DNA of 43,146 nucleotides from Notoacmeibacter sp. (GTDB taxonomy: Bacteria > Pseudomonadota > Alphaproteobacteria > Rhizobiales > Rhizobiaceae): the NCBI GenBank assembly GCA_019912385.1, contig JAIOIW010000089.1, positions 1 to 43,146 on the forward strand. The letters run 5' to 3'. Below the pieces are notes generated by a model. It made no database searches. It had not been told where the DNA came from and saw only the letters and a program-made list of their open reading frames with translations. The translations under genes and the position numbers were made by a program. This document shows positions 25,958 through 34,459 of the stretch, in pieces (the first letter of the stretch is position 1; the number at the start of each line of letters is the position of its first letter).

Positions 25958-27184
25958 TTGATCATTTCCCTGATCGGCCGGTTCAGCTCAAACAATGGCG
26001 GCAACATCGCGGTTGCCGCCGGCCTTCTCGCGGTCCCGCTTGCGATCGCCGTCGGCTTCGGTCTCGATACCGTCAACATCAGTCGCGTCAACAACGCCCT
26101 TCAGAACGCTGCCGATTCGGCTGTCTTCGTTGCAGCGATCTCCAACATCGAGGGAGATGATTTCGCGACCACCTCGCAATTGGCGACGGGCGCATTCGTG
26201 GAAAACTTCCAGGACTCCGCCGCTGTCTTCGGCATGTCCGCGCCGAGTTTCACCTATCTCGGCTCAAGCCCCGATGAGGATGGAAACGTTGTCACGAGTG
26301 TCACGGCCAATTTCGGCTACAAGCGGATTTTTCCGGTTCCCTTCGCGCAGCAGGCAGATGGCGGTTACATGTTGACAGTTGTCGCCGGTGCAATCGTTCA
26401 GCCAGGGGAGCCCGCCTGCATATTCGCGCTCAACAGGCATGCCGCACGCGCGGTGGAGGTGACAGGCTCCTCGTCGGTGGACATGGAACACTGTATCATC
26501 GGGTCGAATTCCGACGCCGCCGACGCCCTCTATGTTGGCGGCAGCGGTTCGCTTGAAGCCGAATGCGCCGTTTCCTCGGGCGGTATCGACGAGAGTGGAG
26601 GACTGACAACCTCCTGCGCGACAAACCGCGAGAACGCATGGCGCACGCCCGATCCGCTTGGCGCGTTGGAGAAGCCTCTGCCGGGTGTCCTCATGCCCAA
26701 CCCGTCAAATACAGACACCACGGTATCGCCGGGGCGCTACAGCAACCTGGCGCTCAAGGGCACCAAGACGCTCGAACCCGGTTTCTACTATGTGGAAGGC
26801 GATCTTTCGATCCAGGGATCGATAACCGGCAACAACGTCACGATCTTCATGGCTGATGGCGCGGTCAGTCTTACCGGCAACGCGAACCTGGTGATCACGC
26901 CGCCAACGAGCGGTTACTATGCCGGGATCTCCTTCTTCGGATCGCGTGCGAATACAAATGTCCAGAAATTTACCGGCAATGGCACGATCGACGTCGACGG
27001 TTATGTCTATTTCCCATCCGGTAACGTCATTTTCCAGGGTAACAGCGCCGCCGGCAGTTCGTGCCTGCGGATCATCGCCGATACGATCACGATGACCGGC
27101 AATACCGCTATGGTGAACAGTTGCGAAGCCATTCTCGGCGGGCGCGAGACGCGTCTGGCGAGCTTCCCGCGCCTCGTCCGGTAG
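25958..27184 (+). CDS. TadE/TadG-like (Tad domain) pilus-assembly-related protein
   Basis: The 408-residue protein starts with a Tad-type N-terminus: GGNIAVAAGLLAVPLAIAVG forms the membrane helix, followed by the hallmark ALQNAADSAVFVAA. The rest is extracytoplasmic, with several cysteines and, from about residue 250, asparagine/glycine-rich repeats such as TGNNVTIFMADGAVSLTGN, suggesting a beta-helix-like domain. No VWA domain is seen. The start is a TTG at 25958 supported by a strong GGAGG with 7-bp spacing; no ATG fits. There are no other tad/cpa pilus genes nearby, so it is an orphan. Confidence 0.82.
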   Translation: MIISLIGRFSSNNGGNIAVAAGLLAVPLAIAVGFGLDTVNISRVNNALQNAADSAVFVAAISNIEGDDFATTSQLATGAFVENFQDSAAVFGMSAPSFTYLGSSPDEDGNVVTSVTANFGYKRIFPVPFAQQADGGYMLTVVAGAIVQPGEPACIFALNRHAARAVEVTGSSSVDMEHCIIGSNSDAADALYVGGSGSLEAECAVSSGGIDESGGLTTSCATNRENAWRTPDPLGALEKPLPGVLMPNPSNTDTTVSPGRYSNLALKGTKTLEPGFYYVEGDLSIQGSITGNNVTIFMADGAVSLTGNANLVITPPTSGYYAGISFFGSRANTNVQKFTGNGTIDVDGYVYFPSGNVIFQGNSAAGSSCLRIIADTITMTGNTAMVNSCEAILGGRETRLASFPRLVR

Positions 27185-27203
27185 TGCCGGCGACGGCCCT
27201 GCG

Positions 27204-28079
27204 TCATACCAGGGTCAGTTCCTCGACCAGGAAATCGAATACGAATCGGACCCGCCTCGACGTATTCAATTCGCGATGGGCCGTCAGCCACATCGGAAAC
27301 GTCATCGGTTTAAGGTCGGGCAGGACCCGGCGCACGCGCGGCTCTCGGTCGCCGACAAAGTCAGGCGCGATGCCGATTGCCACGCCCTGCCGAACCAGTT
27401 CCCAGTGCACGAAATGGCTGGCGGTGATGACGGGAATGTTCTGCCGCGTCAGGTTCAAACCGAGAGCGCTGAGGCCATTGAGATAGGTTTCCACGGGATC
27501 GAAACCGATGAATTCGGCCTCGCTCAAATCGGCCGGTGTCCTCGGATTGCCGATCCGCTCGAGATAGGCGGGCGTCGCATAGAGCGGGGCTGCATCGTCG
27601 CGGATTTTCTTCGCGATCAGGTCGGGCTGGGTCGGGCGGAAACTGCGGATCGCGATATCGGCTTCGCGGCGTTTCAGATCGATCGTCGCGTTCGAGGCGA
27701 CGATCTCGACCTCGATGCCCGGCGCCTCGCGACGGAGCCTTTCCACGATCGGCGGCAGCAAGTAAGCCGCCTCGATCTCGCTGGCAGTGATGCAGATGGA
27801 GCCTTCTATCGACTGCGACTGGCCGGATGCCGCGAGCGAGAAGCGGCCGGCCGCCTCTCCCATGGCGCGGACATGGTCGAGCAGTTCCAGGCCGCTCGGG
27901 GTCAGTACAAGGCCCCGTCCGGCGCGCTCGAACAGCACGACTCCCAGTTCCTCCTCCAGGGCGTCGACCTGCCGGCCGAGCGTCGGTTGTGTCATGGCGA
28001 GCGCGCGCGCGGCCGCGGACAGCGAGCCTTCCTCCGCGGTGACGAGGAAAGCCCGCGCCCGGTTCCAGTCGAATTTCAT
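27204..28079 (-). CDS. LysR family transcriptional regulator
   Basis: The 291-residue regulator has the LysR HTH (FLVTAEEGSLSAAARALAMT near residues 11-30, then TLGRQVDALEEELGVVLFER) and the periplasmic-binding-like effector domain. The ATG at 28079 (MKFDWNRARAF) fits the family; 28106 is also in frame. It is divergent from the quinone oxidoreductase-like gene with 125 bp between them, the classical layout for a LysR regulator and its target. The inducer is unknown. Confidence 0.94.
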   Translation of the reverse strand: MKFDWNRARAFLVTAEEGSLSAAARALAMTQPTLGRQVDALEEELGVVLFERAGRGLVLTPSGLELLDHVRAMGEAAGRFSLAASGQSQSIEGSICITASEIEAAYLLPPIVERLRREAPGIEVEIVASNATIDLKRREADIAIRSFRPTQPDLIAKKIRDDAAPLYATPAYLERIGNPRTPADLSEAEFIGFDPVETYLNGLSALGLNLTRQNIPVITASHFVHWELVRQGVAIGIAPDFVGDREPRVRRVLPDLKPMTFPMWLTAHRELNTSRRVRFVFDFLVEELTLV

Positions 28080-28101
28080 CGAACGCCAATCCATACGAAT
28101 A

Positions 28102-28129
28102 CGCATATCAAACGAACGGAATTAGTCAA
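28102..28129 (-). promoter_or_regulatory. Putative promoter of the LysR gene
   Basis: On the minus strand TTGACT (28124-28129) and TATGCG (28102-28107) are separated by 16 bp. The 125-bp divergent region is AT-rich for this genome and should also hold the LysR sites for the oxidoreductase gene, but I could not single out one T-N11-A box. Confidence 0.4.
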
Positions 28130-28204
28130 TTTTTCCAGTAATAATGCATGGATATATGTCACGCAGCGTTCAACAATCGAAAAACTCCTGGAGGGAGATG
28201 AGTC

Positions 28205-29203
28205 ATGAAAGCTGCAGTTTACGATAAATACGGACCGGCCGAGGTCGTCGAAATCAGGGATGTCGCGCGACCGGAGATCGGCGACAGGCAAGTCCTCGTC
28301 CAGACGTTCGCGACGTCGGTGACCACGGCCGACTGGAGAATCCGTGCATCCGCGTTCCCCGGCGCCATGTGGCTGCCGGGGCGGCTGATGTTCGGGCTGC
28401 TGCGGCCGCGAAACCGGGTCCTGGGCATGGAGTTCGCGGGCCGCGTCGTATCGGTGGGGGAGAAAGTCACGCGATTCAGGATGGGCGAAGCGGTGTTCGG
28501 CTTTGCCAGTTCCGGAGCCCATGCGGAGTACCTGGCGATGGCCGCGGACGGAGCCATTGCCGCCAAGCCGGCTTCTCTTGGACATGACGAAGCGGCGGCC
28601 GTGCCGTTCGGCGCGTTGTCCGCGCTGGTGTTCCTGCGGGATATCGCGAAGGTCCGACCCGGCCAGAAGGTGCTGGTGCTTGGCGCATCGGGCGGGGTCG
28701 GGGCCTATGCCGTCCAGCTTGCGCGACATTTCGGCGCCTCGGTCACCGGCGTGACCAGTACCGACAATGTGGACCTCGTGCGCTCGCTCGGCGCCGAGAG
28801 GGTCGTCGACTACAAGAAGGAAGACTACCTGGCCGACGAGGGGCCCTACGACCTCATCCTCGACACGGCGGGCATTTCCACCTTCCGGCATGCGAAACGA
28901 GCCCTGAACGCAAAGGGCGTTTTCCTGCCGATCGAATTCGGGCCGCGGGAGATCATGCAGGCGTTGTTCACGTCCTGCCGGCGCGGAAAGCGCGTCGTCG
29001 TGGGAATCAGCAACGACACGAGGGAAGACCTCGCCATCGTCGGGGATTTGCTCGAGCGCGGAGAAATCAGGCCGGTGATCGACAGCACGTACCCGCTGGA
29101 GCGGATCGCCGACGCCTACCGCCGCGTGGAAAGCCGGCACAAGACAGGGAGTGTCGTCGTGACCGTCGGCAGTGCAACGTCAGCGTCGAGTTCCGCCGCA
29201 TGA
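28205..29203 (+). CDS. NAD(P)-dependent quinone oxidoreductase-like MDR protein
   Basis: The 332-residue protein belongs to the medium-chain dehydrogenase/reductase superfamily, zinc-independent quinone oxidoreductase type. The GroES-like N-terminal domain contains LGMEFAGRVVSVG near residues 79-91, and the nucleotide-binding motif is LGASGGVGAYAVQLA near residues 159-173. The cysteine and histidine zinc ligands of alcohol dehydrogenases are missing. A GGAGGGAG sequence precedes the ATG. It is divergent from the LysR gene, which probably controls it. The substrate is unknown. Confidence 0.92.
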   Translation: MKAAVYDKYGPAEVVEIRDVARPEIGDRQVLVQTFATSVTTADWRIRASAFPGAMWLPGRLMFGLLRPRNRVLGMEFAGRVVSVGEKVTRFRMGEAVFGFASSGAHAEYLAMAADGAIAAKPASLGHDEAAAVPFGALSALVFLRDIAKVRPGQKVLVLGASGGVGAYAVQLARHFGASVTGVTSTDNVDLVRSLGAERVVDYKKEDYLADEGPYDLILDTAGISTFRHAKRALNAKGVFLPIEFGPREIMQALFTSCRRGKRVVVGISNDTREDLAIVGDLLERGEIRPVIDSTYPLERIADAYRRVESRHKTGSVVVTVGSATSASSSAA

Positions 29204-29244
29204 ACCGGGGCTGGTGAGGCGAACCTTTAAACCGCCGAGGGGCG

Positions 29245-30087
29245 CTACGCGCCCCTTTGGCGCGCCAGGAACGCCATGCGCTCGAACAGGTGCACGTCCT
29301 GCTCGTTCTTGAGCAGCGCGCCGTGCAGCTTGGGCAGGGCGTTCTTCGGATCGCCGCGCAGGTCCTCCGGCGACACGTCGTCGGAGACGAGCAGGCGGAT
29401 CCAGTCGAGCGCCTCGGAGGTCGACGGCTTCTTCTTCAATCCCGGCACGTCGCGGATCTCGTAGAACTGGGTTAGCGCAGCGGAGACCAGGCGTTGCTTG
29501 ATGCCCGGATAGTGGACGTCGACGATGCGGGTCAGCGTCTCGGCGTCGGGGAAGCGGATATAGTGGAAGAAGCAGCGGCGCAGGAAGGCGTCGGGCAGTT
29601 CCTTCTCGTTGTTTGAGGTGATGATGACGATCGGGCGATGGATGGCGCGCACGGTCTCGCCGGTCTCGTAGACGAAGAATTCCATGCGATCGAGTTCCTG
29701 CAACAGGTCGTTTGGAAACTCGATGTCGGCCTTGTCGATCTCGTCGATCAGAAGGACGCAACGCTTGGACGAGGTGAACGCATCCCACAGCTTGCCGCGC
29801 TTGATGTAATTGGCGATGTCGTTGAAACGTTCGTCTCCGAGCTGGCTGTCGCGCAGGCGGGTGACGGCGTCGTATTCGTAAAGGCCCTGCTGCGCCTTGG
29901 TGGTCGACTTGACGTGCCACTCGATCAGTTCGAGGTCGAGTGCGGCCGCCACCTGGCGCGCCAGTTCCGTCTTGCCAGTGCCGGGCTCGCCCTTGACCAG
30001 CAGAGGTCTCTCCAATGCGATCGCGGCGTTGACCGCGATCATCAGATCCTTGTCGGCGACGTAGGCGTCGGTTCCCTCAAAGCGCAT
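29245..30087 (-). CDS. MoxR family AAA+ ATPase
   Basis: The 280-residue ATPase has Walker A GEPGTGKTEL (near residues 33-42), Walker B VLLIDEIDKAD (near 110-120), sensor 1 IITSNNEKEL, and a C-terminal AAA lid. MoxR ATPases act as chaperones with VWA proteins in metal-centre insertion or complex assembly. The CoxE-type VWA partner is usually adjacent; here the only candidate is the gene at 1-1101. The downstream gene is on the other strand, so this gene appears to be transcribed alone. Confidence 0.94.
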   Translation of the reverse strand: MRFEGTDAYVADKDLMIAVNAAIALERPLLVKGEPGTGKTELARQVAAALDLELIEWHVKSTTKAQQGLYEYDAVTRLRDSQLGDERFNDIANYIKRGKLWDAFTSSKRCVLLIDEIDKADIEFPNDLLQELDRMEFFVYETGETVRAIHRPIVIITSNNEKELPDAFLRRCFFHYIRFPDAETLTRIVDVHYPGIKQRLVSAALTQFYEIRDVPGLKKKPSTSEALDWIRLLVSDDVSPEDLRGDPKNALPKLHGALLKNEQDVHLFERMAFLARQRGA

Positions 30088-30190
30088 GTATCTCTCCGGG
30101 CGTGATTTCGCGCCGGAACTTAAGGAGAGAACCGGGCAAGGGCAAGGGCGGCATTGTCACGCCGCCCCCCGCTCCCGCTAGCGGCAAGTC

Positions 30191-30676
30191 CTAGCTCGTC
30201 GCCCAGCGCAGGAAGCTGTTGCCCGAGATGAAGTCCTGGTTCTTCGCCCAGGAATCGAGCCCCCAGATCTGGCCGGCCTGCCTGACGATCAGGAGGGCAA
30301 GGACCAGTGCATCGACGATGTGAAAGTCGATGATGAAGTTGTTCTTGTCGCTGATGTAGGGGAAGTCCATGTGCGCCATCCAGTACAGGAGCATCAGCAG
30401 GATACCGAATGTAGCCGAGACGCGCACAGCCAGGCCGGTAATCAATGACAGTCCGATCAACAGATGGCCCCACGAAACGAGGAACGAAATGATTGGTGCG
30501 ATGACCGGCCCGGTGAACATCGAAAACAGGCCGTGGAAGGTCTTGGTGTGCTCGAGAAATCCCGCCACGCTCCACCCGGGAACGAAGACCTGATGGGACG
30601 CCGCAAAAAGAAATATCCATCCCAGCGAAAGCCGTAAAAGAAACAGCAGCGTACGTTCGAAACTTGATACAGGCAT
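30191..30676 (-). CDS. DoxX family membrane protein
   Basis: The 161-residue inner-membrane protein has four hydrophobic helices with the DoxX pattern: LLRLSLGWIFLFAASHQVF at the start, then a glycine-rich helix (SWGHLLIGLSLITGLAVRVS) and ILLMLLYWMAHMDFP. DoxX proteins are linked to quinone- or thiol-dependent redox functions, but the activity here is unknown. AGGAGG precedes the ATG. A promoter and a near-perfect 26-bp palindrome lie upstream at 30752-30814. Confidence 0.88.
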   Translation of the reverse strand: MPVSSFERTLLFLLRLSLGWIFLFAASHQVFVPGWSVAGFLEHTKTFHGLFSMFTGPVIAPIISFLVSWGHLLIGLSLITGLAVRVSATFGILLMLLYWMAHMDFPYISDKNNFIIDFHIVDALVLALLIVRQAGQIWGLDSWAKNQDFISGNSFLRWATS

Positions 30677-30751
30677 TACGTCCTCCTGTTCCGGCAGCCG
30701 GGCGCCGGGCAGTCTGCCTGGTCTCCTCTCCCCAACCGCCTGACAAGCCGA

Positions 30752-30814
30752 TATCTGCAGCCGATCGGCCGCAGATAACGACTCGTATATATATTCTCAT
30801 AGCTAAACGCTGAA
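30752..30814 (-). promoter_or_regulatory. doxX promoter and palindromic element at the transcript start
   Basis: On the minus strand TTCAGC (30809-30814) and TATATA (30786-30791) are separated by 17 bp, predicting a start near 30780. Directly downstream lies a 26-bp palindrome (30752-30777) with TATCTGC/GCAGATA outer arms and a GCCGATCGGC core; a single position pair mismatches in DNA and would be a G-U pair in the RNA. It could be an operator or a 5'-end hairpin. Confidence 0.5.
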
Positions 30815-30891
30815 TTGTACCGTTATTATCCGCCGTTACCATAACGCGTAACCGGTAGACCGCAGTGACGGAAAGCGCGGGTATTGCCCGC

Positions 30892-32703
30892 TCAGCTCTC
30901 GATTTCTTCGCGCAGCATCTCGAGCTCGAGCCATTGCTCCTCGGCGCTTGAGCGGCGCGCGCGCGCCTTGTCGAGATCGCCGGCGATCCGGGAGAATGCG
31001 GCGGGATCTGCGGTATAAAGGGCGGGATCGGCGAGCCGGGCTTCCAGCTTTCCGATTTCTGCCGAAAGCTTTTCGATTTCGCCCGGCAGGGTCTCAAGCG
31101 CGTATTTCTGCTTGTAGCTGAGCTTGGCCGCCGCGTTTCTTGCCGTCCGGGCGGGGGCCGGTTGCGGTGTTGGCTGCTTCGCGGCGGGTTTGGAGGCGCG
31201 CTGCCCGAAAGCCTTTTCGCCGCGCTGGGCCAGCATGTCGGTGTAACCGCCGGCATAGGCGAGCCATTTGCCGTCGTTGCCGGGCGCCAGCGTCGCGGTG
31301 ACCGTGCGGTCGAGAAAATCGCGATCGTGGCTGACGAGAATCACCGTTCCGGCAAAACCGGCGACCAATTCCTGCAACAGGTCGAGGGTCTCCATGTCGA
31401 GATCGTTGGTCGGCTCGTCGAGCACCAGCAGGTTGGCCGGTCGGGCCAGCACCTTTGCCAGCATCAGCCGCGCCTTCTCGCCGCCCGACAATTCGCGCAG
31501 CGGCGTCAGCGCCTGCTCGGGCGAGAACAGGAAATCCTTGAGGTAGGAGACGACATGGCGCGGTTTGCCGTCCACCATGACCTGGTCGCCGCGCCCGCCG
31601 GTGAGATAGCCCGAGGGCGTGTCGGCGGGATCGAGCGCGTTGCGGTCCTGCTCCAGACGCGCGAGTTCGAGATTGGCGCCGAGGCGCACCGTGCCCTCGT
31701 CGGGCGACAGTTCGCCGGTCAGCATGTTCAGCAATGTCGTCTTGCCGGCCCCGTTGGGGCCGACCAGGCCGATGCGGTCGCCGCGGCTGACGCGGATGGA
31801 GAAGTCACTGACGATATCGCGTTCGCCATAGCGCTTGGAAATGGCGCGGGCCTCGATCACCAGCTTGCCGGATGCCTCGGCTTCCGCGGCCTCCAGCCTC
31901 GCGGCGCCCTGCGGCGCTGTCCTCGACTTCCAGATCTCGCGCATCGCCTGCAATTCATGCAATCGCCGCATGTTGCGCTTGCGGCGGCCGGAGACGCCGT
32001 GGACGATCCAGTGCTGCTCGCGGACAATTCTGCGGCCGAGCTTGTGGGCGTCGCGCTCCTCTTCCTCGTACACGCTGTCGCGCCAGTCCTCGAAATGGGC
32101 GAAGCCCTTATCGAGACGGCGGGTGACGCCGCGGTCGAGCCAGACGCAGGCGCGGCTGACCTTCTGGAGAAAACGCCGGTCGTGGGAAATGATGACTATC
32201 GCGGAAGCCGAGCGCACCAATTCCTCTTCCAGCCACTCGATGGCGGCGAGGTCGAGATGGTTGGTCGGCTCGTCGAGCAGAAGGATATCGGGCTTCGGCG
32301 CGAGCACGCGGGCAAGCGCGGCACGACGTGCCTCGCCGCCGGATAGCGTCGCCGGGTTTTCCGCGCCCGTCAGACCCAGATGTTCGAGCAGCCAGGTGGC
32401 GCGGTGCGGATCGTCGGCGGGGCCGAGGCCCGCGGCCACGTATTCGCCGGTCGTCGAGAAATCGCCGAAATCCGGCGCTTGCGGCAGGTAGCGGATGGTG
32501 GCGCCGGGCTGGCGGAACACGGTGCCATCCTGCGCTTCGGCGAGACCGGCGACGATCTTCAGCAGGGTCGATTTGCCCGAGCCGTTGCGCCCCACCAGCG
32601 CGATGCGGTCGCCGGCGCCGACCGAGAGTTCGACGCCGTCAAACAGCGGCGTGCCGCCGAAGGTGAGTTTGATGCTGTCGAGATGGATGAGAGGCGGGGC
32701 CAC
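30892..32703 (-). CDS. uup: ABC-F ATPase, Uup-like
   Basis: The 603-residue protein has two ABC ATPase domains and no membrane segments. The Walker A motifs are GRNGSGKST and GPNGAGKTT; the signatures are LSGGEARRAALARVL and LSGGEKARLMLAKVL; both Walker B regions read LLLDEPTNHLD or LVLDEPTNDLD. A lysine/alanine linker and a C-terminal coiled coil, as in Uup, follow. ABC-F proteins act on ribosomes or structured DNA. The start is a GTG at 32703, 15 bp after the thiamine pyrophosphokinase stop, so the two are probably cotranscribed. There is no evident Shine-Dalgarno sequence. Confidence 0.95.
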   Translation of the reverse strand: MAPPLIHLDSIKLTFGGTPLFDGVELSVGAGDRIALVGRNGSGKSTLLKIVAGLAEAQDGTVFRQPGATIRYLPQAPDFGDFSTTGEYVAAGLGPADDPHRATWLLEHLGLTGAENPATLSGGEARRAALARVLAPKPDILLLDEPTNHLDLAAIEWLEEELVRSASAIVIISHDRRFLQKVSRACVWLDRGVTRRLDKGFAHFEDWRDSVYEEEERDAHKLGRRIVREQHWIVHGVSGRRKRNMRRLHELQAMREIWKSRTAPQGAARLEAAEAEASGKLVIEARAISKRYGERDIVSDFSIRVSRGDRIGLVGPNGAGKTTLLNMLTGELSPDEGTVRLGANLELARLEQDRNALDPADTPSGYLTGGRGDQVMVDGKPRHVVSYLKDFLFSPEQALTPLRELSGGEKARLMLAKVLARPANLLVLDEPTNDLDMETLDLLQELVAGFAGTVILVSHDRDFLDRTVTATLAPGNDGKWLAYAGGYTDMLAQRGEKAFGQRASKPAAKQPTPQPAPARTARNAAAKLSYKQKYALETLPGEIEKLSAEIGKLEARLADPALYTADPAAFSRIAGDLDKARARRSSAEEQWLELEMLREEIES

Positions 32704-32718
32704 GGCTGGAACTGTACT

Positions 32719-33363
32719 CTAGAACTGCGATGCGGGATCGGGATGGGCGAGGAGAAGCGCCCGGCCGGCATCGAGATGGATTTCAAGCGCGCCGGTGACG
32801 ACATTCGACATGGTCAGCGACGAGCCGAAGGGGACGTTCTCCTCGACGAGCGGCCATTTCGCCCCGCGGATCGTCAAGCCCTGCAGGTCGGTGAACGGCA
32901 GGATGGAAAACAAGGTGCCGGCCGGGTAGTCGAAACTGTTGGTACCGTGCACGAGCGGAACACCTTCCTGCCGGCCGCTGGTAAGCATGACCGGCAGTCC
33001 GGTCTCGGCCACCGAGATGGCCGCCGACATGTTCAGGAAACCGTGGTCGGTGCGCGGGCCGCCGAAAGCGCCGGCGAAGATGAACGCGCCGGCGCCCGAT
33101 TCCAGCGCGGCAGCGATCGCCAGTTCGCCATCGGTCATGGCCTTGTCTTCAGGGTAGGCCCTGCGCGGCACGTTTTCGTAGCGGGAAAACAGGGCCTCAT
33201 CGGCGCTGTCGAAATCGCCGAGCCAGAGTTCGGGCATCATACCGAGTTCGGCGGCGTGAACGATGCCGGAATCGGCGGCGATGGCGCGCGCGCCGGCAAT
33301 TTGCGCCATCAGGCGCGGGGTCGCGACGAGCTCGCCGCCAAGCAGGATCACAAACAGGCTCAT
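32719..33363 (-). CDS. thiN: Thiamine diphosphokinase
   Basis: The 214-residue protein converts thiamine to thiamine diphosphate using ATP. Family motifs are AADSGIVHA, LGDFDS (near residues 48-53), the DKAMTDGELAI segment near 73-83 (usually K-D-x-T-D; here altered but with the T-D-x-E part kept), and GGPRTDHGFLN near 101-111. A beta-rich C-terminal part follows. It lies between an MBL-fold lipoprotein gene and uup on the same strand; no other thiamine genes are nearby. Confidence 0.9.
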   Translation of the reverse strand: MSLFVILLGGELVATPRLMAQIAGARAIAADSGIVHAAELGMMPELWLGDFDSADEALFSRYENVPRRAYPEDKAMTDGELAIAAALESGAGAFIFAGAFGGPRTDHGFLNMSAAISVAETGLPVMLTSGRQEGVPLVHGTNSFDYPAGTLFSILPFTDLQGLTIRGAKWPLVEENVPFGSSLTMSNVVTGALEIHLDAGRALLLAHPDPASQF

Positions 33364-33464
33364 GGGCGGGCCTGTAGCATGCGCAGGCGAAGGCGGGAAG
33401 GGCAGCCCCTGCGCCGGCGGGCGGAACGGGCACGCAGGCGAAGATTGCTCCGCGCGCTGGCCAG

Positions 33465-33561
33465 GCGGACTTGCGTGACTTCGCCAATGCTTCGCCTGCT
33501 TGGCATTTTGTTGTGGCGCAGGTTTTTATCGCAAAACCGCGGAACACTTTTGCGAAACCTG
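33465..33561. repeat. Copy B of the intergenic repeat plus a long inverted repeat
   Basis: Positions 33465-33521 resemble 11064-11119. They run into an inverted repeat with inner arms TCGCAAAA (33529-33536) and TTTTGCGA (33548-33555) and outer arms CAGGTT (33519-33524) and AACCTG (33556-33561). It sits 1 bp from the stop of the MBL-fold gene. Motifs of this CGCAAAACCG/TTTTGCG type recur in rhizobial intergenic regions, so it may be a short interspersed palindromic element; it may also act as an mRNA 3'-end hairpin. Confidence 0.5.
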
Positions 33562-33562
33562 C

Positions 33563-34378
33563 CTAGACGCCGTTCAGGATGACGATGGTTGGCCGGCGGG
33601 GCAGGTTGCGCGTCGAGACGACAAGCCAGTCCTCGTTTCGGAAATCGATGGCGAAATCCCCGGCGACGCGGCCGAGAAACCGGTCGATGGGCGTGAAGCG
33701 GCGATGCATCGGCAGGACAATGGACGATTGCAGCCGCCTGACGATCTCGCTCATGCCCTCGTGGCTCAATGTCAGGCCGCCGTCGATGGGCACCATGACG
33801 ACATCGAGCCGGCCGATCGCGGCATAATGCGCGTCCGTCAGATGGTGGTGCAAGTGTCCGAGGTGGCCGATGCAGAGGTTTGCGACCTCGAAGACGAAGA
33901 TCGAGTTGCCATCCTTGAGCATGTGGTCGCCGAAACGGATGTCGGTCGGCACATTGCGGATATAGACGTCGTCGACCACGATGCGATGCTCCGCCGGGCC
34001 GTCGCCGTCCGGGTTCCAGCCCGGCAGTACGAACTCGATGCCCGGATCGGGGCTCATCGTGTAGTGCGTGACATGGGCGCGGTTCATGGTGACCACGCGC
34101 GGCAGCGGATTGGTGCCATGGGCACCGGAAAAGTCGGTGGCTATACGGACACCGGCCGGCGTCTCGATCACATAGGTGGAATGGCCCGCATAGGTGATCC
34201 TGACCTCGCCGGTTTCCGTTTGCGCGGGAACAACGAGCGACGCATGGACCACCGGCAATGCCATGCGCTCCAGATTTTCGGCGATCGCCAGGCAGCGCGA
34301 AGGAGCAGGCGCTGCCTGTGCAAGGACCGGCACGCAGCCGGTCAGCAGTATGATGAAAATTGCGGCAAGTCGGCGCAC
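33563..34378 (-). CDS. MBL-fold (UlaG-like) metallo-hydrolase lipoprotein
   Basis: The 271-residue protein begins with a lipobox signal (FIILLTGC near residues 8-15), so it is probably a lipoprotein. The metallo-beta-lactamase fold of the UlaG type is seen in ITYAGHSTYVIETPAG, then THYTMSPDPG, HLGHLHH and VPIDGGLTLS. The usual HxHxDH metal motif is not intact, so the metal site may be altered. The substrate is unknown. It is upstream of thiN on the same strand, separated by about 200 bp that contain a repeat element. Confidence 0.85.
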   Translation of the reverse strand: MRRLAAIFIILLTGCVPVLAQAAPAPSRCLAIAENLERMALPVVHASLVVPAQTETGEVRITYAGHSTYVIETPAGVRIATDFSGAHGTNPLPRVVTMNRAHVTHYTMSPDPGIEFVLPGWNPDGDGPAEHRIVVDDVYIRNVPTDIRFGDHMLKDGNSIFVFEVANLCIGHLGHLHHHLTDAHYAAIGRLDVVMVPIDGGLTLSHEGMSEIVRRLQSSIVLPMHRRFTPIDRFLGRVAGDFAIDFRNEDWLVVSTRNLPRRPTIVILNGV

Positions 34379-34459
34379 GGCGTCCCCTCCACGATCGTCA
34401 CGTTACCGCAAAGGGTAGGCGAAAGCGGCAGCGAGGCAAGGGGCAACGCCGCTTGATCG

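Noticed and set aside
30120-31256. Minus-strand frame spanning doxX, its upstream region and the end of uup
   Set aside because: It overlaps two well-supported genes in another frame and has low-complexity, unconserved sequence.
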